This document shows, in pieces, positions 25,501 through 34,500 of a stretch of DNA of 64,000 nt. The first letter of the stretch is position 1; each line of letters opens with the position of its first letter. The notes beneath the pieces were generated by a model, which was given only the letters and a program-made list of their open reading frames with translations, was not told the DNA's origin and searched no databases. The stretch comes from Acanthopleura granulata. Lineage: Eukaryota; Mollusca; Polyplacophora; Chitonida; Chitonidae. Position numbers and translations under genes: made by a program. Where the stretch lies: assembly GCA_016165875.1 (NCBI GenBank), contig JABBOT010000031.1:2105036-2169035 (forward strand), read 5' to 3'.

Positions 25501-28500
25501 GGAAAGATGTACCCACATTATGAACATGTTGACGAACAAACCATCCAGAATTTTCTTTACGTCAGTCTATAAATTTGAGCGACGAAGTTGTAAAGCTCGC
25601 AGTCTTTTACTCGTGTCCATTTTGAGTGCAATCGGGAGTCGTAAAGTTGGGGTTGATGTAGGTCAGTGGGCGTGTCGCTTTCTAAATTATGCACGACGAG
25701 ATGTATTTTCAAACAGTAACATGATTGAAGACATCCTTCATTGGTTGTTTTGTGAAGTGTCTAAAAAGGGGCCAACTTTTTGGGTTGGTTGCCAAATAAA
25801 AATGGGGAGATGTTTTATTTTTGGGGTTAAAAAGTTTAGGTCTAAAAATTGGATTTTCTGCGTTACCGTAGATTTCAGTATAATTCCACGCCTTGTCAGT
25901 GATGGTCGATATAAGTGGTGCGGTCAGGTCATGTTTCGGTTAGTCATATATATCACAGAGTGTAACTATATATTCTTATGGTGGATCCTGTCGGATTCGA
26001 ATTCTTCGCCAGATAGCATATCCAGTCCGTAGTCCTCTGTGTAAAACAATGTGCCACTTGAGCTGTTGTGAAAGTGATTATAACTATGTGGGTTTTTTTG
26101 TGTGACCGGAAGTAGTATAATAACTATGGTATTGCGCATGTGAAAATATCACGTGATATGTGCCTGAGGCTGTGCGTTGGTGGAAAGACAGTGTTAGTTC
26201 GGAAGAGGTGGTCACGTGATATCAGTGTGCGCTTTGGTGTTTATTTGTATATTAATGAGTGGAATGTTGACATTATTACCAAGAGAAAGTCAACCACAAA
26301 GCACAATGTCCTCATATGTTGTCTTATTCCTTGCCTGCGTTGTATTCTGTGGAAACTGCAGCATACCTTAGGCTACATCTGAAAAGGGTTTCTGTCCAGT
26401 GACGCTATATTCCATATCTACTATTTGTAATGTTATCATACACGCAGCCCGTATTATCCTACATCTGAAAAGGGTCTCCGTCCAATGACGCTATATTCCA
26501 TATCTACTATTTGTAATGCTATCATACACGCAGCCCGTATTATCCTACATCTGAAAAGGGTCTCCGTCCAGTGACGCTATATTCCATATCTACTATTTGT
26601 AATGTTATCATACACGCAGCCCGTATTATCCTACATCTGAAAAGGGTCTCCGTCCAATGACGCTATATTCCATATCAACTATTTGTAATGTTACCAAACA
26701 CGTAACCCATGTTATCCTACATCTGAAAAGGCTCTCCGTCCAATGAGATGATTGTGTGAAATACAGCCTTATTTTATAAGTAAAGTTTTTATTGAAGATG
26801 TGTATACGACGATTCCTCCTGACAGTAACCTTGAAGGCGTTGACGTATGAACTTGTAGTTGTACGTCGTCCGATGTCATCTGAATAGGTCAATGAGCATT
26901 TCTGTAGGAGTGGGTGGGGTGAAGTGTTAGTGGACACTACCGGTCTTTTCTTTGGCCATTCAGCCACTGGTATTCCCCATAGCCACGTTATAGGCAAAGT
27001 ATCGCTCTGCGTATCTACCCTTTGAAAGGCATTGAGGAGGAATCGCAAGTGAACTGTGTCCAGTATTAGATACATCAGCTGCATCCAATCCAGAAGTATG
27101 GACGGTTGGAGCCCATTCACAAAAGCAAAAGTTGCACAGCATTGAAAATGCGTCAGGTTACGTGTCCAGAACAGGTTTCGAATGGTGGTTGGCCAGGAAG
27201 CCGCTGGGCCTGTCAAATCTTGAATCAGAAGCCACATATCGCTAATTTGTTGGTTTTGGGAGGGCATTTTCAGTGTCGTGCGAGTTGCCGGACAATGTGT
27301 GAGTTTTATATCACTTGCACGTGAAAGGATGAAAAACATGGGCGTGGTGAAGATCACGTTGGAAGTCCACAAGACTTTCTCAGAACGTCGTTCGGCGGAA
27401 TGAGTGGGAGTATTATTAGAATAAAGTGCCGTGTACATGTCCTACTTGGTGGAGCTTGGATATATACCATAGACGGCGTACCGTGCCCTCTGCTGTTTGT
27501 CACTTACAGGACTGTCATCCTTCGATTTGAGAATTCTCAAGGGCGGTGGATTCTATATTTACGTGGACTTGTCTTTAGAAACCTGAATCTTCCATCCGGA
27601 TTTGGAAGCTATCGTCAGTAAGAAACTGCATACTTTTGTAATTATCTGTACTGTTTTGTATATTATTGTCATTTATACTATTTGTCCATTTTGTTCAAAT
27701 ATATGTACTGAAATTATTCAAGCGTCTTTGTGTTTCTTTCTTTGATGTTGTGTGAGGTTGTGTCTGGGTGTCTGAGAGTTGAACACGCCATTTGTTTATC
27801 ATTTTTCTTCTCCGATAGTGGTTCCCTTACAACAACAGCCAAGATTTTGTTCATTTTTGTTAACTCTTGACATTTAGTACAGGAAACTGGTGAGGGAGCA
27901 TGGGAAGGAAAGTGGCATGCATTTTCTCAATCTCTTTTGCGATAAGCCTTACACAGGACCAAACAAAGAAACACAAATACACTTAGATAAATTCAATACA
28001 TATAACGGGAAGGCGGCATATTTTTAATCGCATGGGGTGACGCTAGTGTGAAACAGAACCTTGAGCCATTGTTAGATGAAATATTGGTTCTAGCGCAACG
28101 TTTACAGTGTTACTGTAACGGACGGTGCTACGGCACCTTTTCGACTGAATGTGTACATGAACAGTTCCCCCTTCACCATGAGGGTGTGGAGTGCAGAAAA
28201 CGACGAAGGCAAGAGATAATTCACTTTCAACAGCTTAATATACATATAAAAAGAAACAACAAAAGCGAAATAAAAGATCGAGCATTTATTTACAGGATTG
28301 GTTTGGCCTGGCCTATGTTTCTGCCTGGCAAGCAACCGGCCTGGTAGCGGCCCCCATGGGTCGTCGCTGTACCTGGGGAACGGCTGCTCCCCGCCCCGGA
28401 ATTGATCAAGGCTGGATACGCCTCTCGCACTTCTACTGGAAGCGTCTTTGGAATCATGCTGCATCAGACGCCTGGTTTTACCCAAATATGAAGGGGACTG

Positions 28501-31500
28501 CAAAGCCTGCGCTTTTAACAGCTTTCACTTCCTTGTCGTAGCGGCAATCCCTGCACTGTTTGTCAGACATCAGCCGTGTTTCCTTCGAGTAACCAATAAC
28601 CCAAAGCCTTGAGTTTAGATATATAACATATTTCTTTATTAAGGTAATAAGAGGGAAAGTTGTTACATGGGAGAGAGAGATATTTATTCAGTTGTTAAGA
28701 TGGTTATTTGATTGATTGTCTGTTTATATTTAAATATAATTATGAGCTAATTGCAAATCAGGTGTCATATGAATTAAAACTACAGATAAAAAGTCGCCTT
28801 TCCTGGGCCGCATACAATAATATATTGGTTTCTGTTGTAACATCGCGCTGTCCTTTATGTGATGTCATTATAATGAGCTGGGAATGGTACATTTGACCTC
28901 AATAATATATAGTCCCGTATGGACATTAGAGCGGAGCACAAATCCGGAAATACCAGGCGTCTAAAGGCGAGTTCCAGTCCACAGAAATAGGAAAATCCGC
29001 AGATCTCCAAGGGACAATCGGTTGAATGTGTGGCACACCGGTGATGGTTTGAAGTAAACCGCCTGAATAGTCAACGTTCCATCCTGGGTGTACTGGTAGA
29101 TGACCGCTTCTGAAATGCTTAAAAGGAGCCTTAGATCTCAGTTCAAGGGCTTGACACAAAATGAACTCTGGTCAGTGTCAGTCATAAAATAGTCGCACTT
29201 AACTATATGTACGCTATATAACGGCTACGGGCCTCTGCTACAGCGATTCGTAGGAGAGCCACCGAGGACTCGGTCCTTAATTGGTATTTCATTTTAACAG
29301 TTACTTTTATAACATTTTCTTTTAGAGTACGTAAGAGTAGAATTTCTGTTTTTACGACACGTTTGTACCGAAAGTATGTGGATGAAGGATTCAAATGATA
29401 CCTGAAGTTAGCCTTTGTTTTTCAATTTTAATTTGCTCACCTCAAATACTAATAGATGAGAAGCACTGGTTGAGTATTTCTGATCAAGAATGTAATAGTA
29501 TTTGGGTCGCTTTGTTCAAGTCCTGTTTCCTTGCTCTAACCTCTCAATGCTGAGCATCAAGCAAGACAGCGACAAGTGCCATTTTTATCTGGAACCTGGA
29601 TTTCCCGACCTCGATGCAGACGTTCTAACCACTAGACCGTCGAGATGCTAAACAACAAATACAATGCCAAAAGTCCACCAGAGCTGTTAGTGATATTGCT
29701 GTGTTCGTACGTGTCAAACACAAGTCTAAAGACCCAGGTCCTGGGCTAGGTCGAACCTAAGATCAAAAAAGCGATGAAATTGCTGACTCCTCGCTCATCA
29801 TTATGAGGAAATAGCAATGATTGGTCACTGCGATATCAGTATGATGAACTCGGTGTCTTCGACAAGCCCTCTAAATGAGGTAGCACCTAACAAAAAAGCG
29901 ATGCAGCATATATACACATACAAATGACTCTTCGCCGTCATATGACGTATGGAATATTGTTGACGTTAAACCCCAAGCATCACGGCATCCAGTAGCCATA
30001 AAACCGTGATGATGCTTGTCCATTTAAACAACCATGGCGTTTTCTTTTTGTTTGTTTTTTTGAGCATTTTGAGTTCATGTCTGTGATTAAAGTAACAGAA
30101 TATTTCTTCTCCCATGCACATAGCCTGTTTCTAATGAATTTAATATAATTTAAAGATATTCTCACTTTTAAGTATTGTATACCGTACAGTCACGACTGAT
30201 ATGGATCAATGTTTCAGAAAATATATTTGCTAAAATAGCATAATAAGTCAAAATTTTGAATAGGATATCGTAAATGAACCAGATAAAAGTAGGTCAGCTG
30301 CAACTCTACACGACATTTTCAGCTTTTTACTTCAGTGACTTAATATGGGTCAGAATGCCTCTCCGAGCATCTGGGTGCGCGAGGATTCCGGAGCCTAGGC
30401 GGCCCCTGGACCCTCACCTAAAGTTGGCTGTGATAGTCGAAACCCCCTCCCCAGGTCACGACAGTTTCCAACCCGTCACTTCTAGTGGAAAGTGGGGTAA
30501 AGGATACGTAACCACACGAAAAGACAATGAGCGGCACTATACGTACAATAAAAATAGAGTACTAATGTAAAACGACCCTAACACTCATAAACACAATAGC
30601 TGCGGGAAATTCTGGCCCCGGTTAAGGCGTATACACAGCTCAATATCCAAGTAAAACGCCAACCCGAAAATATAATACAGTGTATTGAAGACGGGGTCAC
30701 AGCAATTTATTTATTTATTTATTTGTGTGCTTGTGTGAGGGTTTATGTTGTATTTGTTTGTGTTGTAATTCATGTATTCAATCTGTGTTCGTGCTGTAGT
30801 CATCCTTATGTAACTTGAATTTAATTCTTGTAAACTGTGCAGGATGTCGCGAAGAAAGTGTCGTACTTTGACTACAAGTGACAAACTCACAGATGTAAAG
30901 CCACAGCTGCAGAAGAATAGATTTGCGCATAAAGCCTGGCATAATGAGAAGCGTTCTGCTTTATGCATAGTTCTTTTTTTTTTACTAATTTAGAAGACAT
31001 CTGTATCATTGATAACAGTAAACTGTATTTATTCATTTATTCGATTGGTGCTTTACGTCGTACTCGAGAAAGTTTCGAGAGCATTATGGTGTGAGGAACC
31101 CGCATTGAGGCCGAGGATCCCACGACCATTTGTAGGTTGCTTGCGGACCATCCCACGTAAGGCCGAAAAAGAAACCAGAATGACAGTCAGGAGCTCCTGG
31201 CAAGAGCACCCTGTATAATGTACTTCATGGTTGCCCTTCAACAGGACTGCATGATAATAAGCGCCGTTATTACCCAAATAATGTGGTGTAGAAATGACCA
31301 GTTAAGTATATAGCATATATGTCATATTAATGCAACAAATTCTTCGTTCAGATTTACCAGAGTGGCTTGTTCATCAAAACAGAATGCCGGAGGGTCGACG
31401 CCTTGAAGTATATGAAGAAAAAAGTGAGGGAGTTGACGGAGAGCATGACTAAGCCTGTAGATAAAGCTTTGAAAGGCTTATGTGATGACTTCTACGGTAA

Positions 31501-34500
31501 GATAGTCACATTGTCAGCATCCTCAACTACACAATTGCCTCCATAAAATATTAACCATACAGTTTTGGGCAGTTTTTGTTGTAACTTAATGATAGGTATT
31601 TCATAGTTACTGAATTATTGTGGGTTAAAGTCATTTCGGCAATGTTTCGGCCATATTGTGGCGATATTTCATACACGCTGTCGCCCTAGTTCAAAAGAAA
31701 TAAATGTTTATGAAAATTTAATGATAAGTTTATGAAAATTTTATTATAATACTGTTTGTTATTTTATTGATGTTTTACGCCGTACTCAAGAATATTTTAC
31801 TTGTAAGGCGGCGGCCAGCATTAAGGTGAGAGGAAGCCGGGAAAAGCCCGGTGGAAATTCGCGGTCATCCGCAGGTTGCTGGCAGGCCTTCCCACGTACG
31901 ATGGGAGAGGAAGCCAGCTTGAGCTGGACTGGAACTCACAGCGACCGCATTGGTGGGAGGCTGAGGTCATTGCGCTGCGGCAGCGCGCAAACCGCCTGAA
32001 CCGCGGAGGCCCCCTAATACTGTTTGAGGCTCCAGCAAATAATAGATAAACTTGTTCTTGTTTTCAAGTAAGTATTTGTTTCATTATGAAGTATTAGAGT
32101 TGAGTGATTATTTAATTGATTGATTCATCGATGTTGCACGCCGTTTTCAAAAAAGTGTTCTCGTACAACAGTATAGATGGAGTAAAATACACCTGGCTGT
32201 AGCAAGTAACTAATGAACTTTCTACTCGTGACGCACAGATTTCCTCCCTCAGAAAACGTTAAGTTTGCATATCATAACGGCGCGGAGGTCAGACGATATC
32301 CGAACAACTTGCAATGACATGTAATACCATTTATACGATCTCGCCCTCTGTTGGCCAGTCGCTGCCACAAAGGCACCGAGAAAGGTTGATTTATGTATTT
32401 GATTTGATTGGTGTACTCAAGAATATTTCACTTACTATGGCGGCCAGAATTATGGTGGGAGGGGACCGGGCAGAGCCCGCATCCGTAGAAGTATAACGTG
32501 TACATAGTTTAAATTTGCATATATACGGTTAGGTTATCTTAAATTGGAAATTTTTATTCAGGGCTGTGCATTTTGGCGGAAACATGAATGACATTTTTAT
32601 CTAATAGACTTGATAAAGTGGCGTATTTCAAATAAAATCCGTCGACGCTCGTTGTCGCACGAGAGAGAAATGTTGTGTGGTTTAGGTCTGGCAAGCACGT
32701 GTCGGCCCGAGCGAAAATTTCTTCCCTTGTTTTGTGTTGCTCTCAATCACTGGCCTATGGACGCGGTTAACTCTGCGCTCTATAAGTCAGTTGGCCTGAG
32801 ACCTCTATTGATTTTCCATAACCGAAAATGTTAACGTTTAGTTCTTCAATCAGCTCCAAGCATTTCTTGGTTAATAAGCATCTATGCATACCTTGTCCAG
32901 ACTGTGGGAAAGCAGCCATTAAAATTTTGACATCGGTTGAGCGCCCAAATTTGGAGCTTCCTGTGCCACATGCTGGGAGGGGTGATGCTAGGAACATCAC
33001 GGGTAATTCACTCGCAACCTCATCACTACCTGATACTTTGTGCCTTCTCACCGAAACACTCAGACTTTCATTTGGACAAATTTCATTACTTCCATACCCA
33101 GCATGCACCTGTACACCGAAAAAGGCTCGCTGGCAGCGAAAAAAAAAAACAGGCTGTGAAGCACACAGAATTGCATCCCTCCAAAAAAGTGGAAGTGCTT
33201 AATTTTTTATCTTTTACCAATAAATGCTGTAGGCAAAAAGGGACGTCTCCAGCGCATGTGCAGCCCAAGTGAGGAAGACAGCACTGGCACGGTCGTGAAG
33301 AACAAACTAGCACAAATATATAGAGGGAACCCAAGATGTAAAGTGGTTCTTCTTATGAAGCATAGGGAAGCCGTTTTGTACATGAAGTTTTACTTGGAAG
33401 AAAATCTCCAACCTGTAAAATCGGCGTGTGTTCCGGGACATCATCAAGGTATGCCACTAGACTCGATAAAATGAGGCTTAAGGCCACGATAAAAAGCTAC
33501 CTGCAGGGAAAGAAGGGAGGAGTAGTACCTGCAGCACAAGCAGAAAGAAGAAGAAAACGGGCAAAGTTTGTTGTTCTTTTTGAGACTGGCTGGTCGATTT
33601 GTCTTTCAGTACATATGAAAGATGACTGTAATGGCAAAATTATCTTATCTAGGTGGAAATGATAAGGACGTTTATATATTTATTTGCTTGTTTGATGTTT
33701 TATCAAACATTATTTGATAATTATTTGCTTCTTTGATATTACAGACTACACGATGGAGACTAGGCGGCTGTTTAAGGAGAGGTTCGATGTCCTGATCACT
33801 ACCTGGCCAATTCTTGTCTTTCATCTGGGCAAAGAGATGACGACTTGGGACTATGTGATGAGAACCGACTGCCCTGGCAATGATGTCATCACATGGACTC
33901 ATCACGGTAAAGGTAGCCACACTTTGGCATGTGAATTGTAATTAAGCCCTTTGACATGTGAACTATAATCTCTTTGGAGGAGGACATTGCGCATTCAACA
34001 TATTATAAAATGCCTCACCACACATGCATCGCAATGGGTTTTATATCCTGGAATAGTGTGTGTTTTATTTGTTTGTTTGGGATTTAACGTCACTTTCAAA
34101 ATTATTTTGATCATATCACGACGTGCTCTTCTTTATTCAGTTTTCGGGTCACTTTCAACATTGGGCAATATCGCGAGAGCGTCACCTTATAGCAGACTGC
34201 ACCCAGTGCCGATATATTTATAATACTGACTCCCCGAAACGCCATGCCGAAACCACCAAACACCACGCCTCACCATTTCACATTACACAGACACCGGGCC
34301 GAAGAGTACTTCACTGCCCCAGGCATTGATGAATTCCTCTCAAATGTTAACATCTGGAGTGACATTAGGGCTATTCTAATTAACTGCATCTGACGGGTTG
34401 CCTTAGATTTGTGCTGGCTCCCTCATTGACGTCACGATTGACCAAATCCTAGTCTCCAAGACAATAAGTTGTCGGTCAATTATCGATCTTTTGACCCGCC

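Noticed and set aside
25481..27438. 183- and 270-codon frames as possible retroelement genes
   Set aside because: No gag, protease, RT or integrase motif is visible, they lie inside the candidate LTR, and the larger overlaps the 86-bp repeats.
32767..33272. Overlapping frames of 111-124 codons before RLR exon 11
   Set aside because: Opposing strands are open simultaneously, there is no family match, and the reading frame does not match exon 11.
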